Source: Bacteroidales bacterium (lineage in GTDB: Bacteria > Bacteroidota > Bacteroidia > Bacteroidales > UBA932). Taken from it: DNA of 64,000 nucleotides. The notes below the pieces were generated by a model. The model ran no database searches. It was not told the DNA's origin and was given only the letters and a program-made list of their open reading frames with translations. This document shows positions 17,798 to 27,500 of this stretch, in pieces (position 1 is the stretch's first letter; every line of letters begins with the position of its first letter). The stretch lies in the NCBI GenBank assembly GCA_017561885.1, contig JAFZBF010000012.1, positions 23,161 to 87,160 of the forward strand, read 5' to 3'. The translations under genes were made by a program, and so were the position numbers.

Positions 17798-20093
17798 CAA
17801 TATCCCGAGTCCCGAAGGCGGCGGGAACAATCCTCTGAAACCTCAGGGCAGCGGCCTTTCCGGCGGCAAGAAACCCAATGTCAGTATTTTTACCGTCCTT
17901 CTCTATATCCTGATTTTCGGCGCGCTTATCTTTACCTGGCGCAGCCTTGGCAGCGATCCCAGCCCTATAAAGAAAGAATGGCTTTCCATCAAGGACGGTA
18001 TGCTTGCCAGCGGAGATGTCGAGAAGATTGTCTTTACTAGAAATCTCGAAAAGGCAGATGTCTTTATCAAGCCCGACAGCGTCAGCAAGTACCGTAATCA
18101 GTTCGGCGGTGTCGATCCGGTGAACGGGCCGCAGTTCTATTTCCTCGTCTCCGACAGTTTCGATGCCGAGAGCGAGTTCGGCCAGGTGCTGGAGAATATG
18201 CCTGAGGAATCGCGCTTCGAGGTTGTTACTGAAGAACAGAACAACAACTGGATACGTGTCATAGACTGGCTGCTGTTCCCTCTGCTTCTGGTGGCCATGT
18301 GGTTCATCCTGCTGCGCCCTATGCGCAATATGGGAGCAGGAGGCGGGCCTAACGGCGTGTTCAACGTCGGCAAGTCCCAGGCCAAGATGTATGACAAGAA
18401 CAGCGCTTCCCAGAAAGTTACCTTCAAGGATGTAGCCGGACTCGAGGAAGCGAAGGTCGAAGTTATGGAGATCGTCGACTTCCTGCGAAACCAGAAGAAA
18501 TACACCGCTCTGGGCGGAAAGATTCCGAAAGGAGCGCTGCTCGTCGGCCCTCCCGGTACCGGTAAGACTCTGCTGGCAAAGGCAGTGGCAGGTGAGGCTG
18601 ACGTGCCGTTCTTCTCCATGTCCGGATCGGACTTCGTGGAGATGTTCGTCGGTGTCGGTGCTTCACGCGTCCGCGACCTGTTCCGCCAGGCCAAGGAGAA
18701 GGCTCCCTGCATCGTGTTCATAGATGAAATTGACGCAGTTGGCCGTGCCCGCAGCAAGAACATAGGCTATTCGTCGAACGACGAGCGTGAGAACACCCTC
18801 AACCAGCTGCTGACCGAGATGGACGGCTTCGGCTCCAACTCCGGCGTCATCATCCTGGCGGCTACCAACCGTGCCGACGTTCTCGACAAGGCGCTGATGC
18901 GTGCCGGCCGTTTCGACCGTCAGATCAACGTAGAGTTGCCGGAGCTCAAGGAGAGGCTTGAGATATTCAAGGTGCATATGCGCAACCTCAAGCTGGTGGA
19001 CGGCTTCCAGATAGATTTCCTGGCAAGGCAGACTCCCGGTTTCTCGGGTGCCGACATCGCAAATGTCTGCAACGAGGCTGCCCTGATAGCTGCCCGCCAC
19101 GGCAAGAAAGCTATCGACAAACAGGACTTCCTGGACGCCATCGACCGTATCGTGGGAGGTCTGGAGCGCAAGAGCAAGATCATTTCCGACCAGGAGAAGA
19201 ATACCATAGCCCATCACGAGGCCGGCCATGCCACCGTAAGCTGGATGCTGCCCAATGCGAATCCGCTGCTGAAGGTGACAATCATCCCTCGCGGACAAGC
19301 TCTCGGCGCTGCCTGGTACCTGCCTGACGAGAAGCAGCTTACCACCAAGGAGCAGATGCTCGACGAGATGGCTTCGACCATCGCAGGCCGCGTGGCCGAG
19401 GAGATGTTCACCGGCCATCTGTCGACCGGCGCATTGAACGACCTCGAGAAGCTCACCAAGCAGGCCTATGCCATGGTGTCATACTTCGGTATGAGCGACG
19501 CCGTCGGCAATGTATCGTTCTATGATTCTACAGGACGCTCCGAGATGGCTCTGAGCAAGCCTTTCAGTGAGAAGACATCTGAACTTATCGATTCGGAGGT
19601 CAAGAAACTGATCGAGCAGGCCCGCAAGACTGCTGTAGATATCCTGAACGAGAACAAGGCCGGCTTCGAGCAGCTTGCCGCACTCCTTCTGGAAAAAGAG
19701 GTCATATTCTCTGAAGACCTGGAGCGCATCTTCGGCCCCCGCAAGGGCGGTGTGAATCCGAACGCCATCATCAATGACGATACGCCTATAGAGGCTGCAC
19801 CTGCAATGAAGAAGACAGAGGAAAAGCCAGAAGAGGATGAAGCTCCCGCAGTTCCGAAAAGAACCCGGAAGTCCTCTGCCGTCAAGCCCGAAGAGCCTGT
19901 AGAAGAGGTCCCTGTTGCTGAACCGGCACCTGCCCCCGAGCCTGTGGCGGAGCCTGCTCCTGATCCCGAGCCTTCACCGGAACCTCCTGCTCCCGAGCCG
20001 GAGCCTGAGCTTTCACCGGAACCTCCAGCTCCCGCACCGGAACCTCCGGCACCCGAAGAACCGCAAAGTCCTGAACCTGGTTCACTGTTCTGA
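17787..20093 (+). CDS. ftsH: ATP-dependent zinc metalloprotease FtsH with proline/glutamate-rich tail
   Basis: FtsH is the membrane-anchored AAA+ protease that removes unassembled membrane proteins and regulatory factors. Starting at 17787, inside the end of rsfS, it has 768 residues. Seen: a first membrane segment (about 27-45), a periplasmic domain, a second membrane segment ([15 protein letters not shown]), Walker A GPPGTGKT, Walker [12 protein letters not shown], the second region of homology [19 protein letters not shown], and the zinc motif HEAGH. After the protease domain comes a tail of about 125 residues, first acidic and then dominated by PEP/PAPEP repeats. That tail is much longer than the E. 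coli C-terminus. cdsA starts 1 bp later. Confidence 0.97.
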   Translation: MSNNNIPSPEGGGNNPLKPQGSGLSGGKKPNVSIFTVLLYILIFGALIFTWRSLGSDPSPIKKEWLSIKDGMLASGDVEKIVFTRNLEKADVFIKPDSVSKYRNQFGGVDPVNGPQFYFLVSDSFDAESEFGQVLENMPEESRFEVVTEEQNNNWIRVIDWLLFPLLLVAMWFILLRPMRNMGAGGGPNGVFNVGKSQAKMYDKNSASQKVTFKDVAGLEEAKVEVMEIVDFLRNQKKYTALGGKIPKGALLVGPPGTGKTLLAKAVAGEADVPFFSMSGSDFVEMFVGVGASRVRDLFRQAKEKAPCIVFIDEIDAVGRARSKNIGYSSNDERENTLNQLLTEMDGFGSNSGVIILAATNRADVLDKALMRAGRFDRQINVELPELKERLEIFKVHMRNLKLVDGFQIDFLARQTPGFSGADIANVCNEAALIAARHGKKAIDKQDFLDAIDRIVGGLERKSKIISDQEKNTIAHHEAGHATVSWMLPNANPLLKVTIIPRGQALGAAWYLPDEKQLTTKEQMLDEMASTIAGRVAEEMFTGHLSTGALNDLEKLTKQAYAMVSYFGMSDAVGNVSFYDSTGRSEMALSKPFSEKTSELIDSEVKKLIEQARKTAVDILNENKAGFEQLAALLLEKEVIFSEDLERIFGPRKGGVNPNAIINDDTPIEAAPAMKKTEEKPEEDEAPAVPKRTRKSSAVKPEEPVEEVPVAEPAPAPEPVAEPAPDPEPSPEPPAPEPEPELSPEPPAPAPEPPAPEEPQSPEPGSLF
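19912..20083 (+). repeat. Pro-Glu repeat coding region in the FtsH tail
   Basis: Degenerate repeats of units such as CCC-GAG-CCT and CCG-GAA-CCT encode PEP, PAPEP and PEPPAPEP phrases. A block with the core tcaccggaacctcc occurs twice, at about 19974 and 20012, pointing to slippage or unequal crossover. Confidence 0.7.
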
Positions 20094-20094
20094 T

Positions 20095-20931
20095 ATGCCA
20101 AACAAACTGATGACACGGACATTGGCCGGAGTGCTTATGATCGCCATATTCCTGGCGTGTCTGCTTCATCAGTATGCATTCATGGCCGGAATGGCGTTTG
20201 TAATCGTCGTGATGCACGTCGAATACTACAATATGGCCGTCGGTGAAAGCCATTGCGCAGAAAGAATACTTGCGACGCTTACCTCGCTTTCGCTGTTCAT
20301 TCTGGTATTTGCCTGGAAACTGTGGACCTTCGATGCAAGATGGCTGCTGTTATGCATTGTCCCTCTGTTTGCAACTTGTGCCGCATTGGTATTTGACAAG
20401 CACGAAAGGGGAGAGGTCCGCAAGACCGAGAACATCCTCTTCCCGATAATCTATGTCGGTCTTTCAACAGCGCTCGCCGGACTGCTGCTGTTCGACAAGG
20501 CCGGCAATTTCGACGGAAGGCTCTTCCTGTCAATCTTCATCCTGATATGGATGAGCGACATCGGCGCCTACGTCCTGGGAATGGGTTTCGGCCAGAAACC
20601 TGACAGCCGCAAGTTGTGCCCTGACATATCTCCCCACAAGTCCTGGATAGGAGTGTGGGGAGGCTTGTTGTTTACCTGCATCGCAGCAGTAGCGCTCAAG
20701 CTTATAGGATGGCTGGATATGGGCTGGGCCCACGTGGCCGCCCTGGCCGTCATCGTGCTTGTGGCCGGGATACTCGGCGACCTTTTCGAATCTCTTATAA
20801 AAAGACACTGTGGAGTGAAGGATTCCGGACGCATAATGCCCGGCCACGGCGGACTGCTCGACCGTTTCGACAGCGCTCTGGCTGTGCTGCCGGCAGTGGC
20901 CGTCTATCTTATACTCTTCGAAATAATATAA
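20095..20931 (+). CDS. cdsA: Phosphatidate cytidylyltransferase
   Basis: CdsA makes CDP-diacylglycerol from phosphatidate and CTP, the branch point for bacterial phospholipids. The frame is open further upstream in the ftsH tail, but the ATG at 20095 gives a normal 278-residue, multi-membrane-segment protein. Seen: several hydrophobic helices and the C-terminal CDP-alcohol signature region SHKSWIG-like SPHKSWIGVWGG, then GDLFESLIKRHCGVKDSG and GHGGLLDRFDS, which carries the catalytic Asp residues. It begins 1 bp after ftsH and is followed 3 bp later by psd, the enzyme two steps on in phosphatidylethanolamine synthesis. Confidence 0.93.
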   Translation: MPNKLMTRTLAGVLMIAIFLACLLHQYAFMAGMAFVIVVMHVEYYNMAVGESHCAERILATLTSLSLFILVFAWKLWTFDARWLLLCIVPLFATCAALVFDKHERGEVRKTENILFPIIYVGLSTALAGLLLFDKAGNFDGRLFLSIFILIWMSDIGAYVLGMGFGQKPDSRKLCPDISPHKSWIGVWGGLLFTCIAAVALKLIGWLDMGWAHVAALAVIVLVAGILGDLFESLIKRHCGVKDSGRIMPGHGGLLDRFDSALAVLPAVAVYLILFEII

Positions 20932-20934
20932 ATT

Positions 20935-21591
20935 ATGAAAATCCGCAGGTCAGGAATCAGGTTCATAATCCTGCACTTTCTGTGCTGGGTGCTGATTGCT
21001 GCGCTTTTCTGGCTATTCAGCGATTCCCTGCCTGCAAAAATCGCCGTGACGGCCGTCGGGCTATACCTGTCGTTCTTCGCGGCAACCTTCTTCCGTATTC
21101 CTGACCGTAAGGCGACAATTGATGACGAACTGGTCATCTCGCCGGCCGACGGCAATGTGATCAACATAGAGGAGGTTGAGGAAGACGAGTATTTCCATGA
21201 CCGCCGTATCCGCATATCGGTATTCATGACCTTCTTCAACGTACATGTCAACTGGTATCCTGTGTCAGGCGACATCCGTTATGTCAAATATAATCCGGGA
21301 GGCAAGGCCTTCGCAATGTATGCCAAGAGTTCCAAGAAAAATGAGCATACCAGTATCGTCGTGTGCACCGACGGTGGTACTGAGATACTGTTCCGACAGA
21401 TTGCCGGCATAGTGGCGCGCCGCATAGAGTGTGACGCAGCCGAAGGCAGCTGCTGCACTCAGGGCGACCTTGTCGGAATGATCAGGTTCGGTTCACGTGT
21501 CGATGTCTTCCTGCCTGTGGGTACGACACTGCTCGTCAGCAAGGGCGACCTCGTCCGCGGCAGCATCACGCCTCTGGCCAAGTTCAGTTAA
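20935..21591 (+). CDS. psd: Phosphatidylserine decarboxylase proenzyme, short form
   Basis: Psd converts phosphatidylserine to phosphatidylethanolamine at the membrane. The 218-residue product is of the short (archaeal-like) class. Seen: N-terminal hydrophobic segments (about 8-50), SPADGNVINIEEV, FMTFFNVHVNWYPVSG, and the self-cleavage site region VGMIRFGSRVDVFLP, where Ser after Gly would become the pyruvoyl group. It ends the rsfS-ftsH-cdsA-psd run. The next gene, the first M64-like lipoprotein, begins only 26 bp later with no clear terminator between them. Confidence 0.93.
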   Translation: MKIRRSGIRFIILHFLCWVLIAALFWLFSDSLPAKIAVTAVGLYLSFFAATFFRIPDRKATIDDELVISPADGNVINIEEVEEDEYFHDRRIRISVFMTFFNVHVNWYPVSGDIRYVKYNPGGKAFAMYAKSSKKNEHTSIVVCTDGGTEILFRQIAGIVARRIECDAAEGSCCTQGDLVGMIRFGSRVDVFLPVGTTLLVSKGDLVRGSITPLAKFS

Positions 21592-21617
21592 ATGCAATAA
21601 CAAAGACCATATTTCAT

Positions 21618-24533
21618 ATGAAACGTTTTCTAGCCTTTGTATCTTTTATGGCACTCCTGCTGGTGGCGGGGTGTCATCCGGAACCGTTCCTGACAGTGAA
21701 TCCGGCGAGCCTGTCGTTTTCTCAGGACGGCGGTTCGCAGACCGTGAATGTGTCCGCGAATTATCCGTGGACTGCGAGTGTCAGCGGCACCGGTATCACA
21801 GTAAGCCCTACATCCGGTGATGGCGATGCTACTGTTACCGTTACGGCGTCAGCTGCCAGTTCGACATCAGAAATGAGCGGCAGCGTGACTTTCCGCAGCG
21901 AGGGACTGTCTGCCGTAGTCGATGTGAAGCAGGATGCAAAATCAGCTGTGATTGTAGGAGATGTCGCCAAGATTCCGGCCGAAGGAGGAACCTTCAAGGT
22001 GGATATCCAGTACAACACGGAGTATACTGTAGAAATAGAGAAATCTGCCCAGACGTGGATTACCTTCAACGGTACTAAGGCTATGCAGAGCGGCAAACTT
22101 GAATTCGCCTTTGCTGCGAATGAAGGAGAACAACGTACCGGTAAGGTGACAGTTACGGACAAGAGCGGAAAAGTACAGCCGATAACTCTGACCTTCGTCC
22201 AGGCCGAAGAGGAGAAGGTGATCGAGATAGGCGAAGTGACGAAAGTCTCGTATAAAGCCGGTTATGTCGAGGTGGACATTAAGTATAATACTGATTTCAG
22301 CGTCGAAGTCGAGGAGTCTGCCCAGTCATGGCTGTTGTATTTAGATATTGAAACCAAGGCTATGAAAAACGGCATACTTGAGTTTGCCATTTATGAAAAC
22401 TATGGCGCGGAACGCAGTGCAAACGTCACGGTCAGGGATAATAGCGGAAAGCTTGATCCGATAGTTCTGACGATAGTTCAGGAGGTCAGTCCTCAGGAGG
22501 GTATCCGTCGTGCCTTGACAGAATTTTATAATGCAATGGACGGCCCCAACTGGGTTTCGCACGAAGGTTGGGCTACAGACTTGCCATTACGCTATTGGCA
22601 GTATGTCACATATGATGAAGATGAGGAAGGCGTGACTTCTATCCGGTTCCCATATAATACAGGCCTGAAAGGCGAGATACCGTCAAGTATCGGTGAACTT
22701 ACTTCATTGAAAAGATTGATTATCTGGGAAGAGCCTGGAATAACGGGAACGTTGCCGGATTCTTTCAGCAATCTGGTCAATCTGGAATGGTTGTATATCT
22801 GCGGCACATCAATGACCTCATTGCCCGATGTTTTCGGAGGAATGACGAAACTGGAAACAGTGGCTATCAACGATAACTTCGAAATGACGGGACCGATTCC
22901 TGAAAGTTTAGGAGTTTCGGACAATATAAATCAGCTGAATGTTGGTTTCTGTAAGTTTACAGGTACAGTCCCCTCTTCGTGGGCGAAGCACCGTATGCAT
23001 ATGAATCTCTGGGCCAATCATTTGTCTGGAAAGATTCCACAATCATTCCTCGAGGGTACCCACGATGAGATTGCATATGGCTTGAAATCTATCCTGAATC
23101 AGCAGGAAGGTTATTATTTTGACATCGACGACATTGAGATACCGGGCTATTGGCCTCTTGGCGAACTTGAGGATTTCATATCAGGCCAGAGTTTCACCTT
23201 TGCTGATGTGGTGAAAAAGAACAAGTATACCATCTATCTCTCATGGGCGCCCTGGTGTCCGTTCTCGCAGGGGTTGATGCCTGTGTTGGTGGATTACTAC
23301 AACAAGTATCACGATTCAGGCCTTGAGATTATTGCGACTCAGATGGTGCCTGAAGATCTGGGCAACATGCATTACGGTCATGAAGAAGAAGAACAGAAAC
23401 TGCCGGGTATTGTCCGCGAGAAAGGCTATGACAAGTGGTATAACTTTTTCTTCAGCACAACAAACAGTATGTCATATCCTTCCGGAACACCTTCGGCCGA
23501 GGTATATGACAGTAACGGCAATGTAGTATTCAGTACCTTTAATCATTTTCATGACGGGCGTAAGCGTTACGGCGACTATTATGCTGCTTCAGACCTGATA
23601 CCGTTCCTCGAGAAGATTATCGGCCCTGCAGAAGATCCGGAAGAATACGAGTCCACCGATTTCTCGATGGACGGAGTTGTCATGACGCTTCAGAAGGCGA
23701 GCGTCGGCGATGGAATCAACATCGTCTTTATGGGTGACGCATATACTGACAGGGATATGGAATCTGATGGTCTGTATGAGACAGTCATGAGGCAGTCGAT
23801 GGATGAATTTTTCGCAATCGAGCCATACAAGACTTTCAAGAACAGATTCAATGTATATGCAGTAAAGGTTGTATCCAAAAATGGAAAGACAGGAGCCGGC
23901 TATTCGACTGCCATAGGTTCCGTCGCTGCCTCCAACTCTATCTCTACCGGCGACCTGGACAAGTGCTACGAATATGCTCTCAAGGTTCCGGAGATCAAAG
24001 ACAGGAAGAATCTGCTTGTAGGAGTGCTGGTCAACTCGCTTTATGAGCGCGGTATTACTAATATGAATGAAGAAAATCAGTCTGCAGTAGCATTTTACGC
24101 ATCTTCGGGCAACACTTCTGATGCTTTCGGTATTACCCTGCGTCACGAGGCCGGCGGCCACGGCTTCGCATTCTTGGATGATGAATACGAAAATATTCAA
24201 GGAGAAGCACCTGAAGAGCATATTAACGACCGCAATACCAAGTACCAGAAATATGGATGGTACTCTAACGTCGATTTCACTGACGATCCGGCCAAGGTTA
24301 AATGGAGCGCATTTCTCTCCGATGATCGCTACAAGGATGAGGTTGGCATTTTCGAAGGAGGCTCGCTTTATTCGAAGGGCGCATACAGACCTTCAAAGAA
24401 CAGTATGATGAGGGATAATATGCCATACTTCAACGCTCCTTCACGATGGGCCATCTACCAGAGGATAATGAAACTCAGCGGCGAGGAATGCAGTTTCGAG
24501 AAGTTCCTGGAGTACGACGCCGTGAACCGTTAG
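21618..24533 (+). CDS. Lipoprotein with BACON repeats, LRRs, thioredoxin-like and M64-like peptidase domains (copy 1)
   Basis: No established function is known to me for this 971-residue architecture. Seen: a lipoprotein signal peptide with the lipobox LVAGC (Cys19); three BACON-type Ig-like repeats (about 24-108, 113-192, 200-290); a leucine-rich region starting with an LRR cap-like ALTEFYNAMDGPNW and phrases such as LKGEIPSSIGELTSL (about 296-500); a TlpA/thioredoxin-like domain (about 525-680) with WAPWCPFS, where Cys547 is single and the second cysteine is Ser; then an M64-like metallopeptidase domain (about 690-960) with HEAGGHGFAFLDDEY at 843-857. It is first of three tandem paralogues. 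Cell-surface proteolysis of a host or dietary glycoprotein is an inference. Confidence 0.78.
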   Translation: MKRFLAFVSFMALLLVAGCHPEPFLTVNPASLSFSQDGGSQTVNVSANYPWTASVSGTGITVSPTSGDGDATVTVTASAASSTSEMSGSVTFRSEGLSAVVDVKQDAKSAVIVGDVAKIPAEGGTFKVDIQYNTEYTVEIEKSAQTWITFNGTKAMQSGKLEFAFAANEGEQRTGKVTVTDKSGKVQPITLTFVQAEEEKVIEIGEVTKVSYKAGYVEVDIKYNTDFSVEVEESAQSWLLYLDIETKAMKNGILEFAIYENYGAERSANVTVRDNSGKLDPIVLTIVQEVSPQEGIRRALTEFYNAMDGPNWVSHEGWATDLPLRYWQYVTYDEDEEGVTSIRFPYNTGLKGEIPSSIGELTSLKRLIIWEEPGITGTLPDSFSNLVNLEWLYICGTSMTSLPDVFGGMTKLETVAINDNFEMTGPIPESLGVSDNINQLNVGFCKFTGTVPSSWAKHRMHMNLWANHLSGKIPQSFLEGTHDEIAYGLKSILNQQEGYYFDIDDIEIPGYWPLGELEDFISGQSFTFADVVKKNKYTIYLSWAPWCPFSQGLMPVLVDYYNKYHDSGLEIIATQMVPEDLGNMHYGHEEEEQKLPGIVREKGYDKWYNFFFSTTNSMSYPSGTPSAEVYDSNGNVVFSTFNHFHDGRKRYGDYYAASDLIPFLEKIIGPAEDPEEYESTDFSMDGVVMTLQKASVGDGINIVFMGDAYTDRDMESDGLYETVMRQSMDEFFAIEPYKTFKNRFNVYAVKVVSKNGKTGAGYSTAIGSVAASNSISTGDLDKCYEYALKVPEIKDRKNLLVGVLVNSLYERGITNMNEENQSAVAFYASSGNTSDAFGITLRHEAGGHGFAFLDDEYENIQGEAPEEHINDRNTKYQKYGWYSNVDFTDDPAKVKWSAFLSDDRYKDEVGIFEGGSLYSKGAYRPSKNSMMRDNMPYFNAPSRWAIYQRIMKLSGEECSFEKFLEYDAVNR
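21981..22018 (+). repeat. 38-bp block identical to 24926-24963
   Basis: Within the second BACON repeat of copies 1 and 2, 38 consecutive bases are identical, beginning gaaggaggaacc. Flanking sequence is similar but has third-position changes, so a recent duplication or local gene conversion is likely. Confidence 0.85.
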
Positions 24534-24562
24534 TGGTGTAACGCAAAATAAAACAACAAGAT

Positions 24563-27500
24563 ATGAATCGTTTTCTGGCTTTTTTGTCTTGTATGGCGCT
24601 TCTGTTGGTGGCAGGGTGTCATCCGGAGCCGTTCCTGACGGTGAGCCCTGCTGACCTGTCGTTCGGTCAGGACGGAGGCTCCCAGACTGTGAAAGTTTCT
24701 GCAAACTATCCCTGGACCGCAAGCGTAAGCGGTACGGGAATTACAGTGTCTCCGACATCCGGGGAAGGTGAGGCTACTGTTACCGTCACGGTAGCAGGCG
24801 CAAGCTCTACATCGGAAACGAGCGGTACAGTATTATTTCTCAGCGAAGGGCTTTCGGCCAACGTTTCTGTGAAACAGGATGCCAAATCGGCCATAGTAGT
24901 TGGCGATGTGGCAAAGATTCCAACTGAAGGAGGAACCTTCAAGGTGGATATCCAGTACAACACAGAGTATACTGTCGAGATTGAGCAATCCGCCAGGTCG
25001 TGGATTACTTTCAACGGAACAAAGGCTATGCAGAGCGGCAAGCTGGAATTCACGTTCGCTGCAAACGAGGGCGAGGAGCGTACAGGGAAGGTGACGGTGA
25101 CCGACAAGAGCGGTAAGGTACAGCCCGTCACACTGACATTTGTGCAGGAAGCAGAAAAGAAAGTCCTGGTTGTCGGCGATGCGGCGACCGTACCGGCAGA
25201 AGGCGGTACGGTTGAAGTTGACGTGAAGTACAATGTCGACTATAATGTGGTAATAGAATCTTCTGCATCAGAATGGATTCATTACATCAAGACCAAAGCC
25301 GTAAAAGAAGGCAAACTGGTGTTCCAAGTCGATGCGAACGATGAGCTCGATGCCAGACAAGGGTTAGTTACATTGAAAGACAAAGCCGGGGAGACTAAGG
25401 ATGTTACGATAACAATCACACAAGAAGCGAGACAAGTGATCGAGGTGACATCCATCACATTGGATCAAGATGAAATAAGTCTTGAAATAGGAGCGTCAAT
25501 TACACTGACAGCTACTGTAACCCCGGACAATGCCGATGATCAGACTGTTATATGGACTACCAGTGACGCTGCCATAGCTACTGTCGAGAACGGGCAAGTG
25601 ACGGCAAAAGCAGTTGGAACAGCAACAGTTACAGCAAAGTGTGGAGGAAAAGAAGCTACTTGTTCCGTCACGGTTACTGAGCTTAGTTGGAAAGTCAAAG
25701 AAAGGGCGGCTTTGGAGGCTTTCTATCGGGCCAACAATGGCGACAGCTGGGTAAACAAAGACAACTGGTTGACGGATATGCCCCTTAATACTTGGAAAGG
25801 TGTTTCCGCCAGGAATGGCCACGTGACAGGGATTATTCTTGTCGACAACAATGTCTATGGAGTAATCCCTCCTGAAATAGCGGATCTTACAGAATTGGAG
25901 ATTCTTACGATCGCCAACAAAGTAGATTATACCACAAGTGGATACGGTCCGCTTCCGAATGAAATTTCCGCCTTGAAGAATCTCCGGAGTCTAGATTTGA
26001 CCGCATATTCACTGAATGGAAATCTTCCTGCAAGTTTGTTTAATATGCCCAGTCTTGAGAACTTGTATTTGGCAAATATGTTGGGTCTGAATCCGCAACC
26101 AATACCCCATTCAATATCTAATCTTAAAAATCTTAAGGAGCTTGAATTATACAATATCAATCTCAACGGCACTATCCCTGAAGAGTTGGGATACCTGTAT
26201 AATTTGACGGATTTGTATATTTCTCAGAATCCTAAACTTACGGGTGATATCCCTGCGACTCTCGGCAATCTTGTAAACCTTGAGTATCTCGAGCTCGGCG
26301 GCAATGGCCTTTCTACAAACATTCCAGTCTCGTTACGAAAAATCAATAACTACTGGAAGTTGTGGCCAGGGCTTATGAATATTAAATTTACTCTTGATGA
26401 TTTGGCTGCCGCTGAAATACCGACGCCTCTGTCACCGCCAGTTGCTACGCTTTCCGGAAAAACTCTTGATATTGAACAGGAATGTTCAAAAAACCAATAC
26501 ACTATCATTTGTCGTATAGACCCGCAATATAACTATTCAACAGCTGTGGATTATATCACAAAACTCGAACAGTTGTATGCTTACGGCAAGGATAAAGGAC
26601 TTGGGATTATAACTTATTTTAATAACGCGAAGTCTGAAATAGGGGACAGACCTGCTGCTGATGAAGAGTTCAAGCAAGCGCTCATAGAAGGCGGGGCTGA
26701 GTGGGAATCCTTCATCAGGTATCATTATGAGGATTATCCCGAAGGCACCGCCCCGTTTTATATTAAGATGGGGCATGAGGGATATCCAAGCAGTGGCGTT
26801 TTTTCTTTCGTTGTCTTTGGACCAAAGAAGACAGCTGTATATACAAGTTTGATTTATAAGGCGACTATGTCAAAGAAAATCGATGACCTGGTGTCCTATA
26901 TGCAAGGTGTTCTTGATATTCCAGTGCAGCATTACGAGTCCAAGTCGTTCGATGATGATGGGAAAGTTGAAACATTGCAGAAAGCTTCCATCGGAAATGG
27001 GATTGATATCGTGGTTACAGGCGATGCTTTCTCTGACAGGCTGATTGCCGACGGCTCGTTCAAGAACCTGGCGACACAGGCTGTGGAAGACCTGTTCTCG
27101 GTGGAGCCGTTAAAGTCGATGCGAAACAGGTTCAATGTCTATCTCGTGAACGCGGTCTCGAAACACGAGGAATACTTCAATGGCAATTCCACGGTATTCT
27201 ATGGCGCGTTTGGGAGCGGAACGGCAGTCGGCGGTGACCACTCGATAGTCCTTGAATATGCCGCCAAGGCAATTGCGCCTTCAAAGATGGACAATGCCCT
27301 TGTCCTTGTCCTGATGAATAGCCGCTATGAATCAGGAACCTGCCATATGTTTGCACCGGAAGATAACACCGTGTATGCGGGAGGCGCCTCGATAGCATAC
27401 GTGCCATATTCCGCCGTATTTACAGAGAGAGACCGAGACAAACTGGCTGGAAGAGTAATCCACGAATTGGCTGGGCACGGGCTCGGTAAACTGGCCGACG

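Noticed and set aside
23253..23264. Complete thioredoxin (CXXC) active site in copy 1
   Set aside because: The reading is Cys-Pro-Phe-Ser, so the second cysteine is absent; it should not be called a full disulfide reductase.
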